A stretch of 34,303 bases of DNA from Bacteroidales bacterium (lineage in GTDB: Bacteria; Bacteroidota; Bacteroidia; Bacteroidales; P3): contig JAFVBC010000006.1 in the NCBI GenBank assembly GCA_017480185.1, positions 1-34,303 on the forward strand, read 5' to 3'. Shown here in pieces: positions 7,470 to 15,956 of the stretch; the first letter of the stretch is position 1, and each line of letters begins with the position of its first letter. Made by a program: the position numbers and the translations under genes. The notes under the pieces were generated by a model. The model ran no database searches, had not been told where the DNA came from, and saw only the letters and a list, made by a program, of their open reading frames with translations.

Positions 7470-8367
7470 AGCATGCTATCACGGTGAATAGGGAAAGTAG
7501 AAATGTGCTTATTACCAGTTGTGGTAGCATGGGGTCAAGTGCCCTATCGGAGTTTCGCCATACACCTACCAGGTGACGTACAAAAACAGGCAATGTTAAT
7601 ATTGGAAGCCACAGAAAACGTGTGTTTTGAACTGTGCAACCCTTAACTATTACATAGGCATATACCAAAGCAAAGCCAACAACTACAAGCACCGTTTGGT
7701 AAATTTTGGCCTTGTGTGCACCTATTATAAGTGGAACAGTGCGCCGTAGTCCGGCATCGCTTTTCATATCTCTTATGTTGTTCACGTTCAGTACACCAAC
7801 ACTCAACAACCCAATACCGGCTGCAGCCAAGCACAGCAAAGGTGAAATGGTATGGGCTGTGATGTAGTAACTTCCCATAACCGAAACCAATCCAAAGAAT
7901 ATGAATACGAATAGGTCGCCCCAACCGCGATACCCGTATGGATGTTTACCCAGTGTGTAGTGGGTAGCAGCCCAAATGGCAGTTGCTCCCAATGCGATAA
8001 AAAGTAGCGGCTGCCATTGCCATAGGTTGCCAAAAGAGAAAAAAATCATGGCCAAACCAAATATGCAACAGGCCACAGCTACACCTTTGATGCTACCAAC
8101 CATCTGACGCTCTGTGAGTCCACCTTCTGCAAGGCTATAGTTCGGTCCTTGACGGCCGTCTCCGTCAACACCACTGCGGTAGTCTCCAAGTTCGTTGCTC
8201 ATGTTTGAAAGCACTTGCAAGGCTGCTGTGGTGAGAAGAAGGAACAGGCATGCTCCCCACGACACTGAACCGTTAGACAACCCAAGTGCGCCTCCGAGCA
8301 GAACTCCCGCCAGCGATAGTGGGAGTGTGCGGAGGCGCATGGATTTTACCAATGCCGTAATGCTCAT
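7459..8367 (-). CDS. menA: 1,4-dihydroxy-2-naphthoate polyprenyltransferase
   Basis: A 302-residue integral membrane UbiA-family prenyltransferase with about eight or nine hydrophobic helices. It attaches the polyprenyl tail to 1,4-dihydroxy-2-naphthoate, giving demethylmenaquinone for the adjacent methyltransferase. The first Asp-rich site is [22 protein letters not shown] near residue 54-75, typical of MenA (NxxNDYxxGxD type), and a second conserved part is [21 protein letters not shown]. The start ATG overlaps the aspS stop (ATGA), so it is translationally coupled to aspS on the minus strand. Confidence 0.93.
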   Translation of the reverse strand: MSITALVKSMRLRTLPLSLAGVLLGGALGLSNGSVSWGACLFLLLTTAALQVLSNMSNELGDYRSGVDGDGRQGPNYSLAEGGLTERQMVGSIKGVAVACCIFGLAMIFFSFGNLWQWQPLLFIALGATAIWAATHYTLGKHPYGYRGWGDLFVFIFFGLVSVMGSYYITAHTISPLLCLAAAGIGLLSVGVLNVNNIRDMKSDAGLRRTVPLIIGAHKAKIYQTVLVVVGFALVYAYVIVKGCTVQNTRFLWLPILTLPVFVRHLVGVWRNSDRALDPMLPQLVISTFLLSLFTVIACYGL

Positions 8368-10127
8368 TGTGAGATTGGTTGACGAATGTCGAGCATCAAC
8401 TCGTCAAGTTGAGCTTGAGCAATAGGAGCCGGACTACCGCTCATCACATCCCGTCCTGCATTGTTTTTGGGGAATGCTATGAAGTCGCGAATAGAGTCGG
8501 CACCAGCAAATATCGAACACAGGCGATCAAAACCGAAAGCCAATCCTGCATGGGGTGGTGCACCATAGGTAAAAGCGTCCATCAAGAAGCCAAATTGTGC
8601 AGCCGCCTGCTCATCGGTGAAACCGAGAGTGTGGAACATCTTGTTTTGCAACGTACGGTCATGGATACGAATAGATCCGCCTCCTACTTCACATCCGTTT
8701 ATCACTATATCGTAGGCGTTGGCACGTATGTCGCCCCAACGGTTTGGATCGTCAAGCAGGGCCTCGTCTTCTGGTTTGGGCGCTGTAAACGGGTGGTGCA
8801 TGGCGTAGAAACGTTGCGTTTCGTCATCCCATTCCAAAAGTGGAAAGTCGATAACCCATAGGGGCGAAAACTTGTGCGGATCGCGCAAGCCAAGTTGTTG
8901 TCCCATCTCCAATCGCAGGGCGCACAACTGTGTGCGTGTCTTCATTGACGGCCCACACATGATAAGCATAAGGTCGCCTGGTTGGGCTTCCATGCATTGA
9001 GCTATGCGTTTCAAACTATCGGCATCGTAGAATTTGTCGATGCTCGATTTGAATGTGCCGTCGGTGTTGTACTTGATGTATACCAGTCCACCAGCTCCGA
9101 CCTGTGGGCGCTTCACAAAATCGGTAAGCGAGTCCAGTTGCTTGCGAGTATATTCTGCACATCCTTTGGCAACGATGCCCACAACAAGTTCGGAGTTATC
9201 AAATAATTGGAACGAATGCCCCTTGACGCAATCGGTTATTTCCTTAAACTCCATTCCAAACCGTAGGTCGGGTTTGTCGCTTCCGTAAAGTTTCATGGCC
9301 TCGTGCCATGTTATGCGTTTGAATGGCTCAAAATCAATCCCTTTAATCTCTTTGAAAAGATGTTTTGCAAGACCTTCGAATGTTTGCAGCACATCTTCTT
9401 GTTCCACGAAACTCATTTCGCAGTCAATTTGCGTAAATTCGGGTTGGCGGTCGGCGCGCAAATCCTCATCGCGGAAACAGCGGACTATTTGGAAGTATCG
9501 GTCGAATCCCGACACCATGAGCAATTGCTTGTATTGTTGTGGGCTTTGCGGTAGGGCATAGAACTCGCCAGGATTCATGCGACTGGGCACCACAAAGTCG
9601 CGAGCCCCTTCGGGTGTTGATTTGATAAGCATAGGTGTCTCAATCTCAAGGAAATTGAGGTTGCTCAAATAGTTTCTGACAAGCATAGCCATGCGGTGAC
9701 GCATTTCGATGTTTCGGCGCACTGGTGCACGACGCAGGTCAAGATAGCGGTAGCGCATGCGTAGGTCGTCGCCTCCGTCGCTTTGGTCTTCGATGGTGAA
9801 CGGGGGAGTCTTTGCCTCGTTGAGGATATTCAGTTCGCTAACCTCCACCTCTATGTCGCCTGTCGGTATTTTGGCGTTTTTCGAGCTTCGCTCGATAACT
9901 TTTCCAGTGGCCTGAATGACAAATTCTCGTCCCAGTCGGCGTGCTTTTTGACAAAGCTCCGAATTTGTCTCCATGTTGAAAGCCAATTGGGTTATGCCAT
10001 AACGGTCGCGAAGGTCAATGAATGTCATGCCACCGAGGTCGCGGCTGCGTTGCAACCAACCACAGAGGGTAACTTGTTTTCCGATGTCCGAGGTGCGAAG
10101 TTCGCCACAAGTGTTAGTTCTATACAT
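8364..10127 (-). CDS. aspS: aspartate-tRNA ligase
   Basis: A 587-residue class II aminoacyl-tRNA synthetase of the bacterial AspRS type, which charges tRNA-Asp with aspartate in the cytoplasm. It begins with the OB-fold anticodon-binding domain ([25 protein letters not shown]). The class II motif 2 is [23 protein letters not shown] and motif 3 is [15 protein letters not shown] near the C-terminus. The inserted GAD domain between motifs 2 and 3 gives the normal bacterial length. It is the first gene of the aspS-menA-menG run. Upstream, on the minus strand, a TATTTTTG element resembles a Bacteroidota -7 box but the -33 half is poor. Confidence 0.97.
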   Translation of the reverse strand: MYRTNTCGELRTSDIGKQVTLCGWLQRSRDLGGMTFIDLRDRYGITQLAFNMETNSELCQKARRLGREFVIQATGKVIERSSKNAKIPTGDIEVEVSELNILNEAKTPPFTIEDQSDGGDDLRMRYRYLDLRRAPVRRNIEMRHRMAMLVRNYLSNLNFLEIETPMLIKSTPEGARDFVVPSRMNPGEFYALPQSPQQYKQLLMVSGFDRYFQIVRCFRDEDLRADRQPEFTQIDCEMSFVEQEDVLQTFEGLAKHLFKEIKGIDFEPFKRITWHEAMKLYGSDKPDLRFGMEFKEITDCVKGHSFQLFDNSELVVGIVAKGCAEYTRKQLDSLTDFVKRPQVGAGGLVYIKYNTDGTFKSSIDKFYDADSLKRIAQCMEAQPGDLMLIMCGPSMKTRTQLCALRLEMGQQLGLRDPHKFSPLWVIDFPLLEWDDETQRFYAMHHPFTAPKPEDEALLDDPNRWGDIRANAYDIVINGCEVGGGSIRIHDRTLQNKMFHTLGFTDEQAAAQFGFLMDAFTYGAPPHAGLAFGFDRLCSIFAGADSIRDFIAFPKNNAGRDVMSGSPAPIAQAQLDELMLDIRQPISQ

Positions 10128-10200
10128 GTTTATGTTGTTTTATTATCAAGTAAAAGCAATTTGCAAAAATAAATAAAAACGGCCTGTAGATGGCTTTTTT

Positions 10201-11223
10201 TTAATGTTTATCAGCATCCTCTTTCTTGCCTATGCCTATCAATAGGGGCAGGTGGTCGCTGATGCCACCTTCGTATCTTGTGCCGAGAAAAGTACGGTGG
10301 GGGCGCACTCCTGGTCGGCTACCCTCTTCTTTTAGTAGAAATGGCGGACGGACAAGGTGTGGTGGTGAGACTTGCCACGAACCATCAGCAACCATGAACA
10401 TGTGGTCTATGTATGACCACGTGCCTTGATACTTATACGAGCCCCAATCGTGTGGCAGATTGGCGGTGAGATGTTGCAACTTGTTTGGTGTGGAGTCTGT
10501 GTCTGTACGGGATAGCAGAAGCTGCAATGGCGGTTCGTCGATAGTAGAGTTAAAGTCGCCCATAACGACTATTGCATTGGATGGGTATATGGTGTGAAGA
10601 CTGTCAATGCAACATTTAAGACGTTTGGCAATCGTCATGCGGTGCTTTGCCGCTCGGCTACCACCCAGTTTGCTTGGCCAATGGCAGAGTAGCAACAAAA
10701 GAGTGTCGGACGATGCTGTTACGCCACGCACGACCATCATGTCGCGAGTGAAGAATTGCGATGCCGAGTCGCTATTGCAGACGTAGGTTGCAGATAGGGG
10801 GCAGAAACGGTCGGCGCGGTAGAGCAAAGCCACATCGATGCCACGACGGTCGGGCGAGTCGTGATGAATGAACTGGTAGTGATGCTGCCTCAGCGGAGTG
10901 CCCTGCACAAGATGTTGCAACACGGTGGCATTTTCTACCTCGGCAAGTCCAACCACGTCGGGCGCATCCATGTATGCTATGGTGCGGAATATACCATGCA
11001 GTTTGTGTTCAAGCCGACGGTGTGTCCAGCACTTTTCGCCCAGTGGTGTAAATGAGTATTCGTTGAGGGTGGAGTCGGGCTGTGTGTCGAATAGATTTTC
11101 AACGTTCCACCATGCTATTGAAGCCGAGTGAGGCGCAGCCTGTGGCTGCGCCTCATTCGGCTTCATTATTGTCATGCACAGCAGCAAAGCCATGCAAGGC
11201 ACCCATGTCCTATTTCTCTGCAA
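10201..11223 (-). CDS. exported endonuclease/exonuclease/phosphatase-family protein
   Basis: A 340-residue protein of the EEP (DNase I/exonuclease III/sphingomyelinase) fold. Visible catalytic motifs are WWNVENLFDT (metal-binding Asn/Glu region), VVGLAEVEN (catalytic Glu), VVMGDFNSTIDEPP (GDFN) and the C-terminal ISDHLPL (SDH). The N-terminus has a short hydrophobic stretch (VPCMALLLCMTIM) that looks like a signal peptide, so it probably acts outside the cytoplasm; the substrate (DNA, RNA or a phosphoester) cannot be read from sequence. Its start lies inside the end of the upstream EF-hand gene (14-bp overlap). Residues about 20-34 are encoded by a 21-bp GC-rich palindrome at 11120-11164, an odd place for such an element. 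Confidence 0.85.
   Translation of the reverse strand: MQRNRTWVPCMALLLCMTIMKPNEAQPQAAPHSASIAWWNVENLFDTQPDSTLNEYSFTPLGEKCWTHRRLEHKLHGIFRTIAYMDAPDVVGLAEVENATVLQHLVQGTPLRQHHYQFIHHDSPDRRGIDVALLYRADRFCPLSATYVCNSDSASQFFTRDMMVVRGVTASSDTLLLLLCHWPSKLGGSRAAKHRMTIAKRLKCCIDSLHTIYPSNAIVVMGDFNSTIDEPPLQLLLSRTDTDSTPNKLQHLTANLPHDWGSYKYQGTWSYIDHMFMVADGSWQVSPPHLVRPPFLLKEEGSRPGVRPHRTFLGTRYEGGISDHLPLLIGIGKKEDADKH
11120..11164. repeat. 21-bp GC-rich hairpin inside coding sequence
   Basis: Arms 11120-11140 and 11144-11164 pair at 20 of 21 positions, the exception being G-U in plus-strand RNA, with a loop of only 3 bases (tgt). The hairpin encodes the low-complexity stretch NEAQPQAAPHSA after the signal peptide of the nuclease-like protein. 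Length and regularity are unlike normal coding sequence and recall a small REP-like or palindromic insertion kept in frame. It could also act as an mRNA structure or partial terminator between the two overlapping genes. Confidence 0.7.
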
Positions 11224-13261
11224 CGACTACGGCAGTGGTATCGGTAGGTGTTTGGGCGGTGGTGTCGGCAACTGCAGTTGCTGTTTCTTTGTCGACTGCA
11301 GCTTCGGCATCCTTCTTTTGCCAGGGCAGATTCTTGGTGAAATAGAGCACGCAGAAAGCAGCGATCACTATTACAAGCAGCCACCACAGCAATTTCTTCC
11401 ACCATGGGGTCTTTTTGTCGGCAAACGGATCGTTCATGACCAACTTGGGATATTGGGCAATGCTTGTGAGGGTTGCGCCAAAGGCAGTGTTGATCTTTAC
11501 CTTCGAGTTGATAGCCCAACCATTGGCGTTGAGCACTGGGCCGAGGTTGCGCTTGCGCAACTTGAGCCAGGCCAAGAACATTGACGGGCCGCTGATAATT
11601 AACACCACGGCGGCAACCAGTAGAATAACGTTGTACCACTTGAGCATGACGAATTTGCCAAGTGATGCCAATGCACCACCAATTGCGCCAAAGGCCAACC
11701 CGATAGCTGCAAAAATACCAGCAAACTTGGCGATGTCGAATGGTGTGGCTGGCTTTTGAGAGGCATCTTTGGCTGCTTCGCCTTCGGCGTTTGTGGTTGC
11801 CAGGTTGGCTGTTGCAGTGTCGGCCTTCGAGGTCATTTCGTCAAATTGCTTGCTCTCTTTCTCTTCTGCGCTCTTGGTGATTTTGTCGCTCACCCAGTTG
11901 CCAAATTTGCGATAGGGGCTCCAAAAAGCTTGACGCACGCTTATGGGATTGTCGATAATCTTGGTAACGGTGGCATCCCAGTCTTGCCCATTGCGGTCGT
12001 AGAAGATGGCATTCTTGCCTTCGCGCAGGTCGTCAACGTCGCCGTCGGTCAGTGCTGCCACAATGTCCATCTCCTGTCCTTTCACTTTCGACACGCAGTG
12101 GCAGTAGATGAGGTAAATGCCACTCAAGCTACCCATGGCGGCATGTTTGCCCATGTCGGTAACCTTGAGGCAGAGATCGCACTGACGCTGGTCTATGAAT
12201 AGTTTACCAGCTTGGAAGATGCTCAATGTTTTCTCGTTGCGACTATAAAAATCGCTGAATGTTATGTAGTTGTGAACGAGTTTGACAAAGTCGCGGCAGT
12301 AGAGCACCAGTCGCTCGGCGGGATGGATGGCAGCGGTGTGGGTCTCCAGTTGGGCGTTGATAGTTTCGTTTTCTTGATTGGTGTTGCCCTGTTTCCAAGC
12401 GGTGTAGGCATCGGTTTTGGCCACTATGGCATCCCATTGTTCGGCCGAGAGGGTGGTGCAACCATCAAAGTCTTGGGCCACGGCCACCGAGTTGATTACG
12501 TCGATGTGGCTTTGCCAAGCGGGGTTGATGCCCTCTGACAGGGGCAGTAAAGCGTCGGTGCGCGGACGAGCCAGCGGATAGGAGGCAATGTCGTCCATGC
12601 TGGAGGTGAGGTTGCCTGTGCTGATGGCGGCAATTTTATCCACCTGCACGTCGAGTGCGGCAGTGGCATCGGTGTCGAAAGCGGCCAAGCGGCAACGCAG
12701 ATAGTAGTCGGCTACCTTGTCGCGCAGGGCGGTAACGGCGGCTTCAACGGCATCGCTCTTATCGCCATAGGGCATGGCGTAGACGGCTTGTTCGGCGGGT
12801 TGGTACTCGGCACGTATGCGCTCTTCGATGATGGCCTTGTAGTCGGTTATGTCGGTGAGGGAGATTGACTCGGTCGGACGGCCCAACTTTTCAAGTATCA
12901 TGCGGCAGGCTTCTTCAACGGCCTTACCGTCGGCGTTGTCGGTGCGCAACTGGTGAAGGTCTACGCGGTCGGTGGCATCAAACAGCACCTCAAGGTCTTT
13001 CAAAATGTTGCGCAACCACTGTGAGGCCGAGATCACTTCGTCTACTCGTATCTTGCCGTCGCCATCACTATCCATCAGTGCCAATGTGCGCTCGTTGAAT
13101 TCGAGCCCCGATACCGGACAACTCAACACTGTCCACAATTTCTTGTCGAGTTCGTCAAGGTGGGCTATGTCTTCACCTTTGGTGATGTTGACGCGCGTCA
13201 TTCCGCCCACTTGTACGAATTGCCAATTATAGCCTTTTTGTTTGAATTTGATTTTAGCCAT
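11210..13261 (-). CDS. EF-hand membrane protein, function unknown
   Basis: A 683-residue protein. The N-terminal part holds one complete calcium-binding EF-hand loop, D64-S-D-G-D-G-K-I-R-V-D-E75. Residues 90-470 are a long, mostly helical soluble region without a domain I recognise. The C-terminal part has three or four membrane segments (roughly 515-535, 543-562 and 625-645) separated by a short loop, then a low-complexity Thr/Ala-rich tail (DTTAQTPTDTTAVVV). Similar proteins occur in other Bacteroidales, but no function is known to me. A TAAATTTG box on the minus strand at 13323-13330 may be its -7 promoter element. It overlaps the downstream nuclease gene by 14 bp, so the two are probably expressed together. 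Confidence 0.8.
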   Translation of the reverse strand: MAKIKFKQKGYNWQFVQVGGMTRVNITKGEDIAHLDELDKKLWTVLSCPVSGLEFNERTLALMDSDGDGKIRVDEVISASQWLRNILKDLEVLFDATDRVDLHQLRTDNADGKAVEEACRMILEKLGRPTESISLTDITDYKAIIEERIRAEYQPAEQAVYAMPYGDKSDAVEAAVTALRDKVADYYLRCRLAAFDTDATAALDVQVDKIAAISTGNLTSSMDDIASYPLARPRTDALLPLSEGINPAWQSHIDVINSVAVAQDFDGCTTLSAEQWDAIVAKTDAYTAWKQGNTNQENETINAQLETHTAAIHPAERLVLYCRDFVKLVHNYITFSDFYSRNEKTLSIFQAGKLFIDQRQCDLCLKVTDMGKHAAMGSLSGIYLIYCHCVSKVKGQEMDIVAALTDGDVDDLREGKNAIFYDRNGQDWDATVTKIIDNPISVRQAFWSPYRKFGNWVSDKITKSAEEKESKQFDEMTSKADTATANLATTNAEGEAAKDASQKPATPFDIAKFAGIFAAIGLAFGAIGGALASLGKFVMLKWYNVILLVAAVVLIISGPSMFLAWLKLRKRNLGPVLNANGWAINSKVKINTAFGATLTSIAQYPKLVMNDPFADKKTPWWKKLLWWLLVIVIAAFCVLYFTKNLPWQKKDAEAAVDKETATAVADTTAQTPTDTTAVVVAEK

Positions 13262-13622
13262 ATTACTTGTTGTCTTATTGTCTGATGGTTGTGGTTAGCA
13301 ACGATATGTACATAATTGGGCGCAAATTTACTAATTTTTTTGAAAACCGTGGTTTATAGTCGGTTTAGCCACATCTGTGCCCTTCCGGGGGTGGAGATTG
13401 TTTGCAACGAGGGGGTAAGGTGGCATCAAGTAGGGATCAACTAAGGCTGTTCTTCAGTCGTTCTTCAGTTGTTCTTCAGTCATTGACTGAAGAACAACTG
13501 AAGAACGGCCTTACTTGCCCCCTACATGAGGCGGTAAAAAGTGTTGGTTTGGATGCAATATTTGTTTTTTTGATGCGTTTACTGGTTTTGAATTTTTTGT
13601 GAAAACCAATGCTATTCTAACA
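13262..13622. other. divergent intergenic region
   Basis: This stretch separates the minus-strand EF-hand gene from the plus-strand Wzz-like gene and should hold both promoters. A minus-strand TAAATTTG box lies at 13323-13330. The central feature is a large palindrome at 13442-13513, listed separately. A short open frame at 13402-13602 crosses the palindrome and is not believed to be a gene. Confidence 0.6.
13442..13513. repeat. long palindrome with internal 11-bp duplication
   Basis: Arms 13460-13482 and 13484-13506 are exact 23-bp inverted copies made of two repeats of GTTCTTCAGT per arm. Outer arms 13442-13447 (taaggc) and 13508-13513 (gcctta) also pair. The left side carries a third copy of the repeat (13449-13459), absent on the right, so it would loop out. 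This looks like a ~30-bp perfect palindrome in which one 11-bp unit was duplicated. No T-run follows. It may regulate the downstream polysaccharide genes or be a cruciform or binding site. Confidence 0.8.
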
Positions 13623-14474
13623 ATGGAACAAGACAATGGCCGTGGCCGTGAGGCTCAAGTGGCCAAGTTTTTCTTTCGTCGGTGGTGGAAGGTGTTGCTG
13701 GTGGTGTTTGTGGTGGCAGCCGTGGCTTCGTTGGTTGCATCGTTGCTCATCAAGCCCCTCTACAAATCGTCGGCGGTGATTTTCCCAACCAGTTCTAACC
13801 GTTTGTCGAAGGCTATTATGGATTACCACTATAGCTTGGATTTTATGGACTATGGTATTGAGCGTGATTGCGAGTATGCCATGCAGATCTTGGGGTCGCG
13901 TAGGATGCAGGAGGCTGTTGATAAGCATTTCAATTTGGCCTATCACTATGGCATCGAACCCAATGCTACGCATGCGCAGTTTAAGTTTGACGAGATGTAT
14001 CGTGGCAATATCACGGTGAAACGAACCGAGTTTCTCGGAGTTGAAATAGGTGTGCTTGATCAAGATCCGCAGTGGGCTGCCGATATTGCCAACTATATGG
14101 CATCGATGTACGACAGTTTGTGCCACGTGATTCACCACGACCGTGCCGTTGGTGCTGCGTTGGTGATGGATCAGGTGTGCCAGGCTATGGAGCGTGAAAT
14201 CGACTCGTTGGCCTCTTTGCCCGACCCCTCGCATTGGAGAAGTCAACTGATTTCCGACAAGTGTGAGCAGTTGGCCGACTTGCAAACCCGTGCCATGCAG
14301 ACCGCCATTGACAAAGATCTGGAGGTGAGCTATAAGTATGTGGTCGACCGTGCTGTGGTGGCCGACAAGAAGGCCTACCCCAAACGGCTGCTCATTGTGC
14401 TGGCTGGCAGCCTGGGAGCTGTGGTGGTGTGTGTGTTCGGGTTGTTGCTGTTCACTCGTCGCGACGACGATTAA
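13623..14474 (+). CDS. Wzz-like polysaccharide chain-length protein
   Basis: I choose the ATG at 13623 (283 residues); a GTG at 13599 would add eight residues without a clear advantage. The layout is that of Wzz/polysaccharide co-polymerases: a short basic cytoplasmic start, membrane helix (about residues 22-44) ending IKPLYKSSAVIFP, a periplasmic helical domain, and a second helix (about 257-279) near the C-terminus. The post-TM1 segment YKSSAVIFPTSSN is typical. Such proteins set the length of O-antigen or exopolysaccharide. The next gene, 24 bp on, encodes the matching ligase/polymerase. No glycosyltransferase genes are adjacent, so the sugar pathway must be elsewhere. Confidence 0.8.
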   Translation: MEQDNGRGREAQVAKFFFRRWWKVLLVVFVVAAVASLVASLLIKPLYKSSAVIFPTSSNRLSKAIMDYHYSLDFMDYGIERDCEYAMQILGSRRMQEAVDKHFNLAYHYGIEPNATHAQFKFDEMYRGNITVKRTEFLGVEIGVLDQDPQWAADIANYMASMYDSLCHVIHHDRAVGAALVMDQVCQAMEREIDSLASLPDPSHWRSQLISDKCEQLADLQTRAMQTAIDKDLEVSYKYVVDRAVVADKKAYPKRLLIVLAGSLGAVVVCVFGLLLFTRRDDD

Positions 14475-14498
14475 CCTCTGTTTGCGCATACTGTTAGG

Positions 14499-15950
14499 AT
14501 GTTGTCCGACTGGGTAAAACGAATGGATCGCCCGACGAGAGGCCTGTTGGTGGCGCTGGTGGTTACGGTGCTGTTTGTGCTGGTCGACTGCTTGATGCTT
14601 AAAAACGACCGCTACGAGTTGGCTTTCTTGCCATTGGGGCTGGTGGTGGTGTGGATTTTTATCAAGCACGACAGTTGGTCGCTGCCATTGATGGCTCTAC
14701 TCACCCCCTTTGCAATCAACTTCGATGTGGTGCAAGGCATGCAGTTGTCTATGCCTGTCGAACCACTGATGGTGCTCTTTTCGCTGATATTTATGTTTCG
14801 CACACTGCTCATGCGCGACTATCCAGTGCGTGTGCTGCGCCACCCAGTTACTATAGCCCTAATGGTGTCGGTGGCGTGGATGGCGTTCACGTCGGCCACA
14901 TCGCAACTGCCATGGGTGTCGGTGAAGTACACCATTGCCCGTCTGTGGTTTGTCATTCCGTTCTTTTTTGCCGCTGTAAGGTCGTTCCAATCTATGGCCG
15001 CTGTGCGCCGCTTTTTTGTAGCCTATGCCATCGGCCTTGGGGTGGTGGTGTTTATCACCACGGCAAAAACGCTGGGAAATTTCAGCGATTTGCAAACATT
15101 GCACCGCGTGATGAAGCCTTTCTACAACGACCATACCGCCTATGGATGCGTCATTGCATTGATGTTGCCTGCAGCCGTGCATTGGCTTACTGGGTTGAGC
15201 CGTAGCCGTGTGGAGCGCATTGCGGCCGTTGTGTTGCTTGCGCTGTTGGCGGTGGGACTGTTTTTCTCCTATTGTCGCGCGGCGTGGATAAGCATTGTTG
15301 CAGCCATCGGGGTGTGGGTGCTCATACGCTTGGGCATGAAAGTGAAGTGGATGGTGTTGCTGTTTGGCATTGGTGTTGGGGCTTTCTTTGTTTACCAGAA
15401 CGATGTGCTTTATAAATTGGGCAAGAATAAGCAAGACTCGTCCTACGACTTGGCAGGTCAGGTGAAGTCTATTTCAAACATTTCGACCGATGCCAGCAAT
15501 GTTGAGCGTCTGAACCGTTGGGCGTCGGCAATGCGCATGTGGCGCGAGCATCCCATCACTGGCACTGGTCCTGGCACCTACCAGTTTATCTACGGTAGTT
15601 ATCAGAAAAGTTATCAGCTCTCGACCATAAGCACCAATTTTGGCAACTTGGGCAATGCTCACAGCGAATATATTGGGCCGCTGGCCGAGCAAGGCTTGCC
15701 GGGTGTGGCCATTGTGGTGGCGTTGTTTATGATAACATTTGTCAGTGGAGTGCGCGTTTACCGCACGTCTGCCAATAGGTTGGTGGCCGACACTGCTTTA
15801 GCATTCACCTTAAGCCTGTTTACCTACTACGTGCATGGGGTGTTCAACAACTTTCTTGACACCGATAAACTGTCTGTCCCATTTTGGGCATTTACAGCCG
15901 TTGTGGTGGCAATGGATGTGTGGGGCGAGAAGAAAACAGATGTTGCTTGA
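14499..15950 (+). CDS. O-antigen ligase / Wzy-type polymerase family protein
   Basis: A 483-residue integral membrane protein with ten to twelve hydrophobic helices and short loops. The periplasmic signature of the O-antigen ligase superfamily is present: RLNRWASAMRMWREHPITGTGPGTYQ followed by NAHSEYIGPLAEQGLPGVAIVV, including the conserved His before the membrane helix. The superfamily includes WaaL ligases and Wzy polymerases and the sequence does not separate them. It follows the Wzz-like gene closely on the same strand, supporting a role in surface polysaccharide assembly. It ends 6 bp before the converging ClC gene. Confidence 0.85.
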   Translation: MLSDWVKRMDRPTRGLLVALVVTVLFVLVDCLMLKNDRYELAFLPLGLVVVWIFIKHDSWSLPLMALLTPFAINFDVVQGMQLSMPVEPLMVLFSLIFMFRTLLMRDYPVRVLRHPVTIALMVSVAWMAFTSATSQLPWVSVKYTIARLWFVIPFFFAAVRSFQSMAAVRRFFVAYAIGLGVVVFITTAKTLGNFSDLQTLHRVMKPFYNDHTAYGCVIALMLPAAVHWLTGLSRSRVERIAAVVLLALLAVGLFFSYCRAAWISIVAAIGVWVLIRLGMKVKWMVLLFGIGVGAFFVYQNDVLYKLGKNKQDSSYDLAGQVKSISNISTDASNVERLNRWASAMRMWREHPITGTGPGTYQFIYGSYQKSYQLSTISTNFGNLGNAHSEYIGPLAEQGLPGVAIVVALFMITFVSGVRVYRTSANRLVADTALAFTLSLFTYYVHGVFNNFLDTDKLSVPFWAFTAVVVAMDVWGEKKTDVA

Positions 15951-15956
15951 TGGGCA

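Noticed and set aside
10150..10200. Possible terminator between the nuclease-like gene and aspS
   Set aside because: The GCC/GGC core pairs over only three bases before A/T runs; too weak to call, and the genes may be read through.
13402..13602. 66-codon open frame across the palindrome
   Set aside because: The product is mostly the translated repeat (Ser/Leu/Arg/Gln), no domain and no start context.
13617..14669. 350-codon open frame on the minus strand opposite the Wzz-like gene
   Set aside because: His- and Gln-rich product is the reverse-strand shadow of the GTG/TTG-rich coding sequence; the plus-strand protein has clear membrane helices and family layout.
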